From: Actinomycetota bacterium
GTDB taxonomy: Bacteria > Actinomycetota > Acidimicrobiia > Acidimicrobiales > GCA-2861595
Assembly (NCBI GenBank): GCA_002861595.1
Contig: PJQG01000076.1
Span: forward strand, 28,276 to 74,545
Length of the DNA: 46,270 nucleotides
Reading direction: 5' to 3'
Under the pieces are notes generated by a model. It made no database searches. It had not been told where the DNA came from and saw nothing but the letters and a program-made list of their open reading frames with translations. Shown here in pieces: positions 36,536-45,122 of the stretch (position 1 is the first letter of the stretch; the number at the start of each line of letters is the position of its first letter). Made by a program: the position numbers and the translations under genes.

Positions 36536-37398
36536 GCGCCGGCGGAGTCGTCGAGGAAATCGAGCTCCCGGCCGGGAACTGGCGCTTCCGCGGCTTGGCC
36601 GCCGGCCCGGTGGACGGGCGTCTCGTGCTGCTCCTCCACGGTTTCCCGCAGAGCTCGCAGGAGTGGCGCCACCAGCTCGTCGCCCTCGGCGACGCCGGGT
36701 ACCGAGCCGTCGCTTTCGACCAGCGCGGGTACTCCCCGGGGGCCCGCCCCGAGGGCGTCGAGCACTACCGCCTCGACCATCTGGTGGCCGACGTGCTGGC
36801 CGTGGCCGACGAGCTCAACGGCCACCAGGTCGACCTGGTCGGCCACGACTGGGGCGCGGCCGTTGCCTGGCAGCTCGCCGGCCGGTACCCCGAGCGCCTG
36901 CGCAGCCTCACGGCCGTCTCCGTGTCCCACGGCGCAGCTTTCCGGGCCGCCCTGAACAGCGCCTCCGGGGACCAGGCCCGGCGGTCGTCCTACATCGCCT
37001 TCTTCCAGCAGGAGGGGACGGCGGAGGAGGTGCTGCTGGCCGACGACGGCGCCGGCCTGCGCCGCCTGTTCGAGGCCACCGCCTTCCCGGGCGACCCTGG
37101 CCCGTACATCGCCTTGATGCAGGAGCCGGGGGCGCTCACCGCCGCTTTGAGCTGGTACCGGGCGCTGTTCGCCGGCGGTGTCGGCCCGATGGGGGCTGTC
37201 TCCGTTCCCACGCTCTATGTGTGGAGCGACCAGGACCCGGCCATCGGCCGGGAGGCGGCCGAGGGCACGGCCGCGCACGTGGAGGGCCCCTACCGCTTCG
37301 AGGTGCTCGCCGGCGTGAGCCACTGGGTCCCCGAGGCCGCCCCCGACGAGCTCAACCGCCTGCTCCTGGACCACCTCGCCGCGGTTGGGAGTACATAG
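36532..37398 (+). CDS. Epoxide-hydrolase-like alpha/beta hydrolase
   Basis: Alpha/beta hydrolase of 288 aa. The oxyanion motif is LLHGFPQSSQEW, the nucleophile elbow GHDWGAAVAW with Asp as nucleophile, and the C-terminal His in GVSHWVPEAAP. The Asp nucleophile and HGFPQ motif are those of epoxide hydrolases and haloalkane-dehalogenase-like enzymes; the substrate is unknown. The GTG start overlaps the upstream stop. The stop TAG lies inside the first arm of the AGTACATAG palindrome. Confidence 0.87.
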   Translation: MSAGGVVEEIELPAGNWRFRGLAAGPVDGRLVLLLHGFPQSSQEWRHQLVALGDAGYRAVAFDQRGYSPGARPEGVEHYRLDHLVADVLAVADELNGHQVDLVGHDWGAAVAWQLAGRYPERLRSLTAVSVSHGAAFRAALNSASGDQARRSSYIAFFQQEGTAEEVLLADDGAGLRRLFEATAFPGDPGPYIALMQEPGALTAALSWYRALFAGGVGPMGAVSVPTLYVWSDQDPAIGREAAEGTAAHVEGPYRFEVLAGVSHWVPEAAPDELNRLLLDHLAAVGST

Positions 37399-37424
37399 CG
37401 GGCGGTTTCGGCCCGCTATGTACT
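37390..37424. repeat. AGTACATAG palindromic repeat, copy 2
   Basis: Perfect inverted repeat AGTACATAGCGGGC (37390-37403) and GCCCGCTATGTACT (37411-37424) with a 7-base loop. It supplies the stop codon of the hydrolase gene and lies between convergent genes. It matches copy 1 at 16804-16838. Confidence 0.88.
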
Positions 37425-37447
37425 CGCAACGGGCGCGCTATCGGTGA

Positions 37448-37672
37448 TCAGTAGGGCTCGACCTCCTCCCGCCGATAGAGCTCGACATCGGAACCAGGGC
37501 GCCGGCGCCGGCGCTGCCTCCGCTCGCTGCGGGCCCGCAGGCGCCAGGCGGCCAGCACCAGAATGGCGGCGACCAGCGCCAGCCAGCCGGCGACGAAGGC
37601 GACCGTGAGCCACCAGGGCGGCGAGTGGGGCAGCTGGCACTCGCCGGAGCCGAAGCACTGGGCCAGGAGCAC
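37448..37672 (-). CDS. Small single-pass membrane protein
   Basis: Protein of 74 aa. One transmembrane helix ([24 protein letters not shown]) is followed by a strongly basic tail ([16 protein letters not shown]) and an acidic end ([11 protein letters not shown]). The topology would put the basic tail in the cytoplasm. The start is GTG (MLLAQCFG). The gene is divergent from gltX with under 40 bases between. Function unknown. Confidence 0.62.
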   Translation of the reverse strand: MLLAQCFGSGECQLPHSPPWWLTVAFVAGWLALVAAILVLAAWRLRARSERRQRRRRRPGSDVELYRREEVEPY

Positions 37673-37709
37673 ACGCCATCATCGCACCGCCCGGCGCGAG
37701 ACTGGCCCG

Positions 37710-39122
37710 GTGGCTTCCCCCGCCGTACGCGTGCGCTTCGCGCCTTCGCCCACCGGGTTCTTCCATGTCGGCGGTGCCCGCACGGCGCTGTTCAACTGGC
37801 TGTTCGCCCGCCACCACGGGGGCACCAACGTGTTGCGCATCGAGGACACCGACGCCGAGCGGGGCCGGGAGGAGTGGGTGGCCGGCATCCTCGACGCCCT
37901 CGACTGGATCGGCATCGACTGGGACGAGGGGCCGTTCCGCCAGTCGGAGCGGCGCCACCTCTACCAGAAGGCGGCCGAGCGCCTGTACGCCGAGGGACGG
38001 GCGTACTGGTGCGAGTGCACACGAGCGTCCATCGACGAGCGCACCAAGGCCAACGCCACGGCGACGCCCGGCTATGACGGGTTCTGCCGTGAGCGCGGCC
38101 TGACGGGGGGGGAGGGCCGCGCCCTGCGCTTCCGCACCCCCGACGAGGGAAGCACCGCGGTGGCCGATGTCATCCGGGGTGAGCCGCGGTTCGACCACGC
38201 CAACCTGGAGGACTTCGTCATCCTGCGCTCCGACGGCAGCCCGGTGTTCCTGCTGGCCAACGCCGTGGACGACATCGACATGTCGATCACCCACGTCATC
38301 CGGGGCGAGGACCACCTCTCGAACACGCCCAAGACGCTGCTTCTGTGGGACGCCCTGGACGGAGGGCCCCACCCGGTCTTCGCCCACGTGCCCCTGCTGG
38401 TGAACGAGCGAGGCCAGAAGCTGTCGAAGCGGCGGGACAAGGTGGCGCTGGAGGACTACCGCGACCAGGGGATCCTCCCCGAGGCCATGCGCAACTACCT
38501 CGGCCTGCTGGGCTGGGCACCGGGCGACAACCGCGAGATGCTGTCGGTGCAGGAGATGGTCGCCGAGTTCCGCCTGGAGGACGTGAAGTCCTCGCCCGCC
38601 TTCTTCGACGAGCGCAAGCTGCTCCACTTCAACGGCGAGTACATCCGGGCCCTTCCGGTGGACGAGTTCGTGACGGCGGCCAGACCGTTCCTGGACGCAG
38701 GATCCTGGGCCACCGGCGACTTCGACGAGAGCGCGTTCGAGGCACTGGCCCCGCTCGTGCAGGAGCGGGTGAGGACCCTGGCCGAGGTGCCGGCGATGGT
38801 GGACTTCCTGTTCCTCTCCCAGGCGCCGATCGAGGACAAGGCGTGGGACAAGCGGGTGGTGCGGGGCGCGGCCGCGGCCGAGCTGCTGGCCGGCGCGGCG
38901 GACGCCTATGGCTCATGCGAGTGGTCGGCCACCGCGCTGCACGAGGTGACCGCAACGCTCGGCGAGGCCCACGGGCTCGGCCTGGCCAAGGCCCAGTTCC
39001 CCATCCGGGTGGCGGTCACCGGGCGCGACGTCGGCCCGCCGTTGTTCGAGTCGCTCGTGGTCCTCGGACGGGAGCGATCGCTGGAACGGCTCCGCAGCGC
39101 CCTCGCCCGGCTGGAGGGCTAG
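37710..39122 (+). CDS. gltX: Glutamyl-tRNA synthetase
   Basis: Class I aminoacyl-tRNA synthetase of 470 aa. The HIGH-type motif is HVGG (19-22 in [16 protein letters not shown]) and the KMSKS-type motif KLSKR (237-241). The C-terminal anticodon-binding domain is present. With GatCAB at the start of the window it is probably the non-discriminating type that also charges tRNA-Gln with Glu (inference from pathway). The GTG at 37710 gives the family start [16 protein letters not shown]; the frame is open upstream without homology. tRNA-Gln lies 0.7 kb downstream. Confidence 0.97.
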   Translation: MASPAVRVRFAPSPTGFFHVGGARTALFNWLFARHHGGTNVLRIEDTDAERGREEWVAGILDALDWIGIDWDEGPFRQSERRHLYQKAAERLYAEGRAYWCECTRASIDERTKANATATPGYDGFCRERGLTGGEGRALRFRTPDEGSTAVADVIRGEPRFDHANLEDFVILRSDGSPVFLLANAVDDIDMSITHVIRGEDHLSNTPKTLLLWDALDGGPHPVFAHVPLLVNERGQKLSKRRDKVALEDYRDQGILPEAMRNYLGLLGWAPGDNREMLSVQEMVAEFRLEDVKSSPAFFDERKLLHFNGEYIRALPVDEFVTAARPFLDAGSWATGDFDESAFEALAPLVQERVRTLAEVPAMVDFLFLSQAPIEDKAWDKRVVRGAAAAELLAGAADAYGSCEWSATALHEVTATLGEAHGLGLAKAQFPIRVAVTGRDVGPPLFESLVVLGRERSLERLRSALARLEG

Positions 39123-39128
39123 CAACCG

Positions 39129-39779
39129 TTGTTGCGGCGCACGCTCAAGGTGGGCGCCGTGGTGGTTGCCGCCGCCGTGCTCTATCTGGGGGTCACCTTC
39201 GCCCAGGTGTGGCGGGCGGCGGGGCGCGACCAGGCCCGACGAGCCCAGGCCATCGTGGTGTTCGGCGCCGCCCAGTACGACGGGCGCCCGTCACCCGTCC
39301 TGCGGGCTCGCCTCGACCATGCGCTCGCCCTCTACAAGAAAGGGCTCGCCGACAAGCTCGTGGTGACCGGCGGTCGGGGCGCCGGCGACCGGTTCACCGA
39401 GGCCACGGTCTCGGCCACGTACCTGCTCGAGCGGGGAGTGCCCGAATCGGCCCTGCTGCGTGAAGTCTCCGGGCGCAACTCGTGGCAGTCGCTGGCGTCG
39501 GCAGCCAACTTCCTCAAGCACCGGGACCCGCCCATCACCGAGGTGCTGCTGGTCTCCGACGGCTATCACTCGGCCCGCATCGCCGCCATCGCCAAGGAGC
39601 TCGATCTCCACGCTCACACCTCGCCCGCTCGGGGCTCGCCCACCCATGGTGCGGCGAAGATGGTCCACCTGGGCAAGGAGACCCTCGCGGTGGCGGCCGG
39701 TCGCATCCTCGGGTTCCGCCGCGTGGCCGGGATCGACAGGCGCATCGACGAGGTCGAGCGGCGGGTGAAGAGCGGCTAG
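39129..39779 (+). CDS. DUF218 (YdcF/SanA-like) membrane protein
   Basis: Protein of 216 aa with one N-terminal transmembrane helix (VGAVVVAAAVLYLGVTFAQVW) and a DUF218 domain: AIVVFGAAQYDGRPSPVLRARLDHALALYKKGLADKLVVTGGRG, then ATVSATYLLERGVPESALL, GRNSWQSLASAANFL and VLLVSDGYHSARIAAIAKELDL. Members act in envelope functions and the biochemistry is largely undefined. It starts at a TTG, six bases after gltX, and is likely co-transcribed. Confidence 0.87.
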   Translation: MLRRTLKVGAVVVAAAVLYLGVTFAQVWRAAGRDQARRAQAIVVFGAAQYDGRPSPVLRARLDHALALYKKGLADKLVVTGGRGAGDRFTEATVSATYLLERGVPESALLREVSGRNSWQSLASAANFLKHRDPPITEVLLVSDGYHSARIAAIAKELDLHAHTSPARGSPTHGAAKMVHLGKETLAVAAGRILGFRRVAGIDRRIDEVERRVKSG

Positions 39780-39797
39780 TCTCGGGCAATCGCCCGT

Positions 39798-39869
39798 TCG
39801 GGGGTGGTGTAATCGGCAACACAGCAGGTTCTGGCCCTGTCGTTGGGGGTTCGAGTCCTCCCCCCCGAG
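39798..39869 (+). tRNA. tRNA-Gln (CUG)
   Basis: Cloverleaf of 72 nt. Acceptor TCGGGGG pairs with CCCCCGA (39862-39868), discriminator G39869. D stem GTGT/ACAC. Anticodon stem GCAGG/CCTGT, loop TTCTGGC, anticodon CTG at 39831-39833. T arm GGGGG-TTCGAGT-CCTCC. CCA is not encoded. Confidence 0.93.
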
Positions 39870-39944
39870 CAAGCACTGCGCAAGGCAGGAAGGCCCCGGT
39901 CACGGGCGTGGGTTCCGGCGCCGCTGCGCATCGGCGGTACGCGC

Positions 39945-40330
39945 TCACCCACCTCGCCCGACGGGGTTGGCGCGGGCGAGGAGCCAGAGCAGGTACGGGG
40001 CACCGACCAGTGCGGTGATCGCGCCCACGGGCAGCTCGGTCGGCGCGAACAGGCGGCGCCGGTGGTTGCGGGTCACGCCTGCATCACCGCGCCCGCCAGC
40101 GCGAGGGCGACGCCGACGCCGATGCCCACGACGGTGCGCGGCACCCCGCAGGCTGCGCACGATGAGGTGGTTGTTGGAGCAGTCGAAGGCGAAGAAGGCG
40201 TTCAGCACCCGCCCGACGGCGATGGCCTTGGCGCGGTAGGCCAGGCTGGCCGGCGGCACCAGCACCAGCGTCGCCATCCCGACCAGCACCACCGCACCAC
40301 CCGCCAGGGACTGGCGCGCACGAGGCGGGG
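39945..40330 (-). pseudogene. FecCD-type iron-siderophore permease remnant
   Basis: Broken reverse-strand gene. The readable pieces are VGMATLVLVPPASLAYRAKAIAVG; then, in a second frame, VPRTVVGIGVGVALALAGAVMQ followed by GVTRN; and finally FAPTELPVGAITALVGAPYLLWLLAR. These are the N-terminal and C-terminal signatures of FecCD-family permeases of siderophore ABC importers. The central part of about 200 or more residues is missing, with VTRN joined almost directly to the C-terminal segment, and at least two frame changes are needed. It is divergent from the binding-protein pseudogene. Confidence 0.75.
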
Positions 40331-40368
40331 CCCCGGCTCGATGTCCCGTCGCCGATCGGCTGAAAATC

Positions 40369-40397
40369 TTAGGCTCTCTTGAAAAAACGCGTTAGGC
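40369..40397. promoter_or_regulatory. Possible IdeR/DtxR iron-box remnant
   Basis: TTAGGCT (40369-40375) and GTTAGGC (40391-40397) lie between the divergent permease and binding-protein pseudogenes. TTAGGCT is half of the known IdeR/DtxR consensus. The AT-rich setting is exceptional for this window. The site is degenerate and would be non-functional if the genes are dead. Confidence 0.4.
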
Positions 40398-40439
40398 CCG
40401 CCGAAGTGATCGCGTTCGTACACAGGAGGAGGACCGCCA

Positions 40440-41475
40440 TGCCCAACCGCCACGCACCGCTTGCCCGTGGCCTGCTCGCCGTGGTGGTCGCTGGCGGCCT
40501 CGCGCTCGCCGGCTGTGTGACGAGTCGTCGCCCACGTCCGCGGGGACGACGCTCCCGGGAGCGGGCGACCCCGCCAGCCGGGCCTTCCCGGTCACCATCG
40601 AGCACAAGTTCGGCCGTACCGAGATCCCTGCCCAGCTCACGCGGGTGCTGTCCCTCAGCTTCCAGGAGCACGACGCCATCTTCGCCCTCGGCGTCACGCC
40701 CATCGCCGTTCGCTTCTGGTTCGGGGACGAGTCCGACGTCATCTTCCCGTGGGCAGAGGACGAGGCCGCGGGCGCCACGCCGGAGATCCTCAACATGACC
40801 TTCGCGAGCTCAACTTCGAGAAGATCGCGGGGCTGCGGCCCGATCTCATCCTGGGCGTCTACTCCGGCATCACCGACAAGGAGTACGAGACGCTGTCGAA
40901 GATCGCGCCCACAGTTGCCCAGACCGACGACTACGTCGACTTCGGCGTTCCCTGGCAGGACATGACCCGAACGGTCGGCCGGGCCCTCGGCCGCAGCGCA
41001 CGGGCCGAGAAGCTGGTCGACGAGCTCGAAGGCCGCTTCGCCGGCCTGCGCGAGCAGAACCCCGGCTTCGCCGGCAAGAGCCTGGCGGTGGCGACCTACT
41101 CCGGCGGCGGCGAGGAGGCGGGGTTCTTCGCCTCCGAGGACCCGCGGTCGCGCTTCTTCACGTCGCTCGGGTTCGTCGTGCCGCCGGCCCTGGACGAGAT
41201 CGCCGGCGACGAGTTCTTCGGCAGGATCAGCCGGGAACGGTCGACGTGCTCGACACCGACGTGTTGGTATGGGACCAGCTGCAGTACGTGGAAGGTGGGC
41301 GGGCTACCATCGAGGGCGATCCCCTGGTCCAGCAGCTGGACGTGATGCGCGACCGGCGGGCCGTGTTCCTGGAAGGCGACCTGGAGAACGCCTTTGCCTT
41401 CAACTCGGTCCTGAGCCTGCCCTTCGTCCTCGACAACCTCCTGCCGATGCGACCGCCGCCGTGTCCTCGGCCTAG
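40440..41475 (+). pseudogene. Siderophore-binding lipoprotein pseudogene 1 (FecB/FepB-like)
   Basis: A frame-broken periplasmic binding protein. It starts with a normal lipoprotein signal (ATG 40440, LALAGC). The frame changes near 40517 to FPVTIEHKFGRTEIPAQLTRVLSLSFQEHDAIFALGVTPIAV, near 40800 to LNFEKIAGLRPDLILGVYSG, near 41240 to VDVLDTDVLVWDQLQ, and near 41450 to a final VSSA-stop. Each piece matches the family in order, so at least four one-base indels separate them. Either the gene has decayed or the assembly is poor here; the second copy beside it is also broken, which favours decay. Confidence 0.82.
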
Positions 41476-41524
41476 GCCGCTCAGGCGGGGCGGTGGCGGG
41501 CGCCCAGCGGGATGACCGGTCACC

Positions 41525-42390
41525 GTCGACCACAGGTACGCCAGCACCACCATCGCGTCCGAGCCGAAGCGGGTCGTCACCGCGGGCTTCAACGACAGTG
41601 ACTACGCCCTGGCCTTCGGCGTGACACCCGTCGGCGTGCGGGACTTCATCGGGCCGTTCCCCGAGGAGAGCCGGCCGTGGGCCAGGAGGCCCTCGCCGGC
41701 GCCAAGCCCGAGAAAGGTGTCCGGGCCTGACGGGCCGTTGAACTTCGAGGCGATCGCCGCCCTGCGGCCCGACCTGATCCTCGCCTAGTCGTACCTGGAG
41801 AAGGCGGAGTACGACAAGCTCGCCCGGATCGCCCCCACTGTCGTCGAGCCCGACGATGGCGGCCCGTGGCGCGAGCACACCCTCGTGGTCGGCCGGGCGC
41901 TAGGCCGCCCAGAGCGTGCCGAACAGCTCGTCGCCGAGATCGGGAAGCGCTTCGCCGATGCCATCGAGCAGCACCCCGAGCTGGAGGGCAAGACCGTTGC
42001 GGTCCGCTTCGGCGACAGCGACCTCGGCAGCTACTACCTGCTCGAGCCGATCGACCCCCGCACCGGCCTGTTCACCTCGCTCGGCTTGGAGCTGCCCGAG
42101 AAGACGGGCGAGGTCAGTCGCGAACAGGTCGAGGTGCTCGATCAGGACGTCATCGTGGTCGTTGGTGCAGAACCCGCCGCGTACCAGGGCGACGAGCTGT
42201 TCCAGGGCCTCCGGGCCGTCAAGGAAGGCAGGGTGTTCGCCTTCGGCGACGCGGCCTTTGCCGGGTCCGCCGGCGAGCTTCGCCTCAAGGCACCGGTGGT
42301 GGGCGTGGCACCAAGGGCCCAACCGTCGATGCCGACGCGCCGGCGGAGCTTGGGTCTTGGTCGACGGAGCCCGCCGGATTGGCCGCCGCC
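41525..42390 (+). pseudogene. Siderophore-binding protein pseudogene 2 (FecB/FepB-like)
   Basis: A second tandem copy of the binding-protein family, lacking a signal peptide. Readable parts are KRVVTAGFNDSDYALAFGVTPVGVRDFIG, then LNFEAIAALRPDLILA followed by an in-frame TAG (41787-41789) and SYLEKAEYDKLARIAPTVVEPDDGG, and then a long open part (VVGRALGRPERAEQLVAEIGKRFADAIEQHPELEGKTVAVRFGDSDLGSYYLLEP) to about 42280. A frameshift near 41680 and loss of the normal C-terminus add to the premature stop. It is more diverged from pseudogene 1 than a recent duplication would be. Confidence 0.8.
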
Positions 42391-42399
42391 GCGGTCGGG

Positions 42400-42405
42400 T
42401 AGTTT
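42400..42405 (+). promoter_or_regulatory. -10 box of the gene at 42412
   Basis: TAGTTT, six bases before the ATG; leaderless geometry. Confidence 0.4.
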
Positions 42406-42411
42406 CCACCC

Positions 42412-42813
42412 ATGCTCGACAAGGGGCCGATCCCGGCGAAGCTGCACGGACTGATCGAGTACGTGGCGGGCGTCCTCTTCGTGGCTGCGCCGTTCCTCCT
42501 CGGGTTCGACGAGGGGGGTGCGGTGGCGAGCTCGATCATTGTCGGCGTGGTGATCCTCGCCGTCGCCGCCGGCAGCGAGGGGCCCACCGGGCTGATCGAC
42601 CAGGTGCCGATCGCCATGCACGTCACGCTCGACTACCTCCTGGCCGCGCTGCTGATCGCCGCCCCCTTCCTGTTCCGGTTCTCCGACGAGGGTACGCCCA
42701 CGGCGTGGTTCATCGCCTTTGGGATCGTCCACCTCCTGGTCACCATCGGCACCTGCTTTCTCGGCGCCGCCCAGCCGGCCCGCGCCGCCGCCGCCGACGA
42801 GCCCGCCCGATAG
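42412..42813 (+). CDS. SPW-repeat-like small membrane protein
   Basis: Membrane protein of 133 aa with four predicted helices in two similar halves: KLHGLIEYVAGVLFVAAPFLLGF and IIVGVVILAVAAGS, then MHVTLDYLLAALLIAAPFLFRF and WFIAFGIVHLLVTIGTCFL. The HGLIEY/HVTLDY plus AAPFLL pattern resembles the SPW repeat family, whose function is not known. An Ala-rich charged tail ends it. It is intact although it directly follows the decayed siderophore locus, and it has its own leaderless-type -10 box. Confidence 0.75.
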   Translation: MLDKGPIPAKLHGLIEYVAGVLFVAAPFLLGFDEGGAVASSIIVGVVILAVAAGSEGPTGLIDQVPIAMHVTLDYLLAALLIAAPFLFRFSDEGTPTAWFIAFGIVHLLVTIGTCFLGAAQPARAAAADEPAR

Positions 42814-42906
42814 CGGGGGCGGACCTCGCGTCCCGACGTATCATCGAGGAACGCCAGGGTGACCGTCCTTTGCTGTCAGGTCTTGTCGAAGGTCGGCTCC
42901 GCACCT

Positions 42907-42979
42907 GGCCCCATCGTCTAGAGGCCAAGGACACCACCCTCTCAAGGTGGAGACACGGGTTCGAATCCCGTTGGGGCTG
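42907..42979 (+). tRNA. tRNA-Glu (CUC)
   Basis: Cloverleaf of 73 nt. Acceptor GGCCCCA pairs with TGGGGCT (42972-42978) with a G1-T72 wobble known for actinobacterial tRNA-Glu, discriminator G42979. Anticodon stem CCACC/GGTGG, loop CTCTCAA, anticodon CTC. T arm ACGGG-TTCGAAT-CCCGT. CCA is not encoded. The 3' end is the probable attachment site of the integrase gene that follows. Confidence 0.94.
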
Positions 42980-43041
42980 CAAGAGAAACTCCAGCTCAGC
43001 CCGGGTTTTCGGGCAAGGTGTCAGTTGTCAGCGAAGCGTCT

Positions 43042-43083
43042 TGCTACTGGATGCTACTGAATCCGCTGCTGGCCGCCTACAGT
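43042..43083 (+). promoter_or_regulatory. Integrase upstream region: direct repeat and -10 box
   Basis: TGCTACTG occurs twice with 10-base spacing (43042-43049, 43052-43059), one helical turn, as expected for integrase or excisionase arm sites. TACAGT (43078-43083) lies seven bases before the ATG at 43091. Confidence 0.4.
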
Positions 43084-43090
43084 TGTGCCC

Positions 43091-44368
43091 ATGCGAGGCC
43101 ATCTCCGCGAGCGAGGCAAGGGCACTTGGGAGCTCCGCGTGTATCTCGGCCGCGATCCCGTCACGCGCCGGGACCGCTATCGAACGAAGACGTTCAAGGG
43201 CGGCAAGCGGGCAGCGCAGGAGGCGCTGGCGGGCTTCGTGGCGCAGTCCGGCACGGGAGTGTCGAGCGAAGGGACCTTCGGCGCCCTGGTTGAGCGCTGG
43301 TTCACCACCGCCTCGGTGTCCAAGGACTGGTCGCCGAAGACCATCCTAGAGACCCGCCGCATCATCGACACCAAGCTCGGCCCGCTGCTGCCGGTGTCGC
43401 TCGACAAGCTCCGCACCTCGGTCCTCGACACGTACTACGCCACGCTTCGGGCTCGGGGAGGAAGGTGCGGGCACGTCCCCTCTCGAGAACACAGCGCCGA
43501 GCTGTGCGACAAGGGCGCGCCGCTGTCGGCAGCCACCGTGCGGCGCATTCACGTCGTGGTCCATGCGGCTCTCGAGCAGGCAGTGGCCTGGGAGTGGCTC
43601 CTGTTCAATCCGGCGGCGAAGGCCTCGCCCGGCAAGGTCGAACAACCCGAGGTGGTGCCCGCTGCGGTGCCGGATGTCCTTGCCCTGCTCGATGCGGCGG
43701 AGCGCGACAACCCCGACCTGGCGGTGTTCCTCATCCTGGCCGCAGTTACGGGGGCTCGCCGCGGTGAACTGTGCGCCCTCCGCTGGACCGACATCGTCAC
43801 CGAAGGCCGGACCGTGACCTTCTCCCGGGTGATCTCCATTGGACCGGACGGGCCGGTGGAGCGCCGGAAGCCAAAGACGCGTTCGTCGCGTCGCACGCTT
43901 TCGCTGGACGCCGCAACCATGGCGGTGTTGAGCGCTCACCACAGCCGTTGTCAGGAACGGGCGCTCGCCTGCGGCGTGTCCCTTCCTGGCGACGCTTACC
44001 TGTTCTCAAGCGGACTCGACGCTTCTCAGCCGTGGCGCCCGGACTCGGCCAGTCGGAGATTCAGGCAGCTGCGGGACTCCATAGGCCTCGACCCTGCGAT
44101 CCACCTTCATTCACTTCGGCACTTTGTCGTGACCACGCTGCTCGGCGCCGGCGTGGCACTTCCTCAAGTCGCCGGACGCGTCGGCCACGGGGGAGGCGGC
44201 CACACCACGCTCTCCGTCTACTCGCACTTCCAGCAGGCTCGGGACCAGGAGGTCGCAGACCTGCTGGGCAGAATCCTCGAGCGGCCAGATGACGACCGCC
44301 AGGGAGAGGCCGGAACACAGATAGGTGAAGAACAGCATTCACCTCTCTTGCTGTCCTCGCCTGCCTAG
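43091..44368 (+). CDS. int: Tyrosine recombinase (phage-type integrase)
   Basis: Site-specific recombinase of 425 aa. An N-terminal arm-binding domain (GTWELRVYLGRDPVTRRDRYRTKTFKGGKRAAQEAL) is followed by the SAM-like core-binding domain and the catalytic domain, with Arg223 in TGARRGELCALRW, His340-x-x-Arg343 in LHSLRH, a His in GRVGHGGGGHTT and the nucleophile Tyr377 in SVYSHF. A central insert with Cys residues (GGRCGHVPSREHSAELCDKG) may bind a metal. It sits 110 bases after tRNA-Glu, the classic integration position. A GTG two codons upstream is possible; ATG 43091 fits the -10 box. Its stop overlaps that of the excisionase gene in CTAG. Confidence 0.93.
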   Translation: MRGHLRERGKGTWELRVYLGRDPVTRRDRYRTKTFKGGKRAAQEALAGFVAQSGTGVSSEGTFGALVERWFTTASVSKDWSPKTILETRRIIDTKLGPLLPVSLDKLRTSVLDTYYATLRARGGRCGHVPSREHSAELCDKGAPLSAATVRRIHVVVHAALEQAVAWEWLLFNPAAKASPGKVEQPEVVPAAVPDVLALLDAAERDNPDLAVFLILAAVTGARRGELCALRWTDIVTEGRTVTFSRVISIGPDGPVERRKPKTRSSRRTLSLDAATMAVLSAHHSRCQERALACGVSLPGDAYLFSSGLDASQPWRPDSASRRFRQLRDSIGLDPAIHLHSLRHFVVTTLLGAGVALPQVAGRVGHGGGGHTTLSVYSHFQQARDQEVADLLGRILERPDDDRQGEAGTQIGEEQHSPLLLSSPA

Positions 44369-44640
44369 GGCCGAGGTAGTGCGGAAAGATCAACCGCACC
44401 GCGCGCCTGACCAACGCCCGGTGCGGTTGTTCCAGAGAGGCTGGCGATCAAACCCGCGGGATCAAAGTCGACGACCGCCAACTCCACGAGCAACTCAATT
44501 GCCCGTCGCGGGATGAGCTTGCGGCGCCCGAAGCGGAGGCATGGGAGTTCGCCGCGTTCGGTTAGCTCGTAGACGAGGTCATCTGAAACCCCAAGCGCAT
44601 CTGCTGCCTCCGACACGGAAAGAACGAGGCGGTCCGTCAT
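44365..44640 (-). CDS. xis: Excisionase-like HTH protein
   Basis: Protein of 91 aa with a MerR/excisionase-type winged HTH near the N-terminus: VLSVSEAADALGVSDDLVYELTERGELPCLRFGRRKLIPRRAIELLVE. It is the family used as recombination directionality factor or small regulator in integrative elements. It is convergent with int, the stop codons sharing CTAG. The ATG at 44640 overlaps the stop of a small upstream ORF (ATGA). Confidence 0.82.
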   Translation of the reverse strand: MTDRLVLSVSEAADALGVSDDLVYELTERGELPCLRFGRRKLIPRRAIELLVELAVVDFDPAGLIASLSGTTAPGVGQARGAVDLSALPRP

Positions 44641-44969
44641 GTCGCTACCGGATGTCGTCGAAAGCGATCGCCCCACGGGGGTCGCGCGTCCGCGGCGGTC
44701 TCTCTAGCGTGACATCCGGCATCGAGAGTGGATGCCGCGAGCAGGGCCGTTCCATGCGCCGACATCTGAGGGCCATCCGACCAGGTCGTGGGGCTCGGTA
44801 AGCCGGAGGCGTCTTGATGAGCGGTCGTCGGATCGTCTAGGTCGTCGATGTTGCGCATGGCGCCCAACTCCTCTCCACCGAAGTTCAACGACCCCACTAC
44901 TGGTGCAAGGAGGTCTTCGCGAATGACACGAAACCCAGATTTTCTGAGGACAGAGCTTTGCTGCTCCAC
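44637..44969 (-). CDS. Small ORF coupled to xis, doubtful
   Basis: Possible protein of 110 aa from GTG, without a motif I know. In its favour: its stop overlaps the xis ATG (ATGA), and its composition (FGGEELGAMRNIDDLDDPTT) is less arginine-rich than the usual shadow frames here. Against it: no SD and no homology that I recognise. If it is not a gene, 44641-45009 is about 370 bases in which I see no other feature. Confidence 0.33.
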   Translation of the reverse strand: MEQQSSVLRKSGFRVIREDLLAPVVGSLNFGGEELGAMRNIDDLDDPTTAHQDASGLPSPTTWSDGPQMSAHGTALLAASTLDAGCHARETAADARPPWGDRFRRHPVAT

Positions 44970-45009
44970 GCGAAGTGGAGGTGGTCCTGGTGAGCGGGGT
45001 CAGAAAAGA

Positions 45010-45122
45010 GGCTCCCCTAACCCATCCGTGGGTAGCTGAGTAGACCATCCGCGGCTGCACCCCGCCTCCTTCCTACGTTTCCGAGCTGTTCGAAGGCTTC
45101 GGGAGCGAGGAGGAGAAACGGG
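45010..45122 (+). mobile_element. Possible left end of an ISL3-type insertion sequence
   Basis: GGCTCC begins at 45010, followed by a short inverted repeat ACCCA-TCCG-TGGGT and then the transposase SD. GGCTC is a common ISL3-family terminus. The right end is outside the window, so the boundary is inference. Confidence 0.35.
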
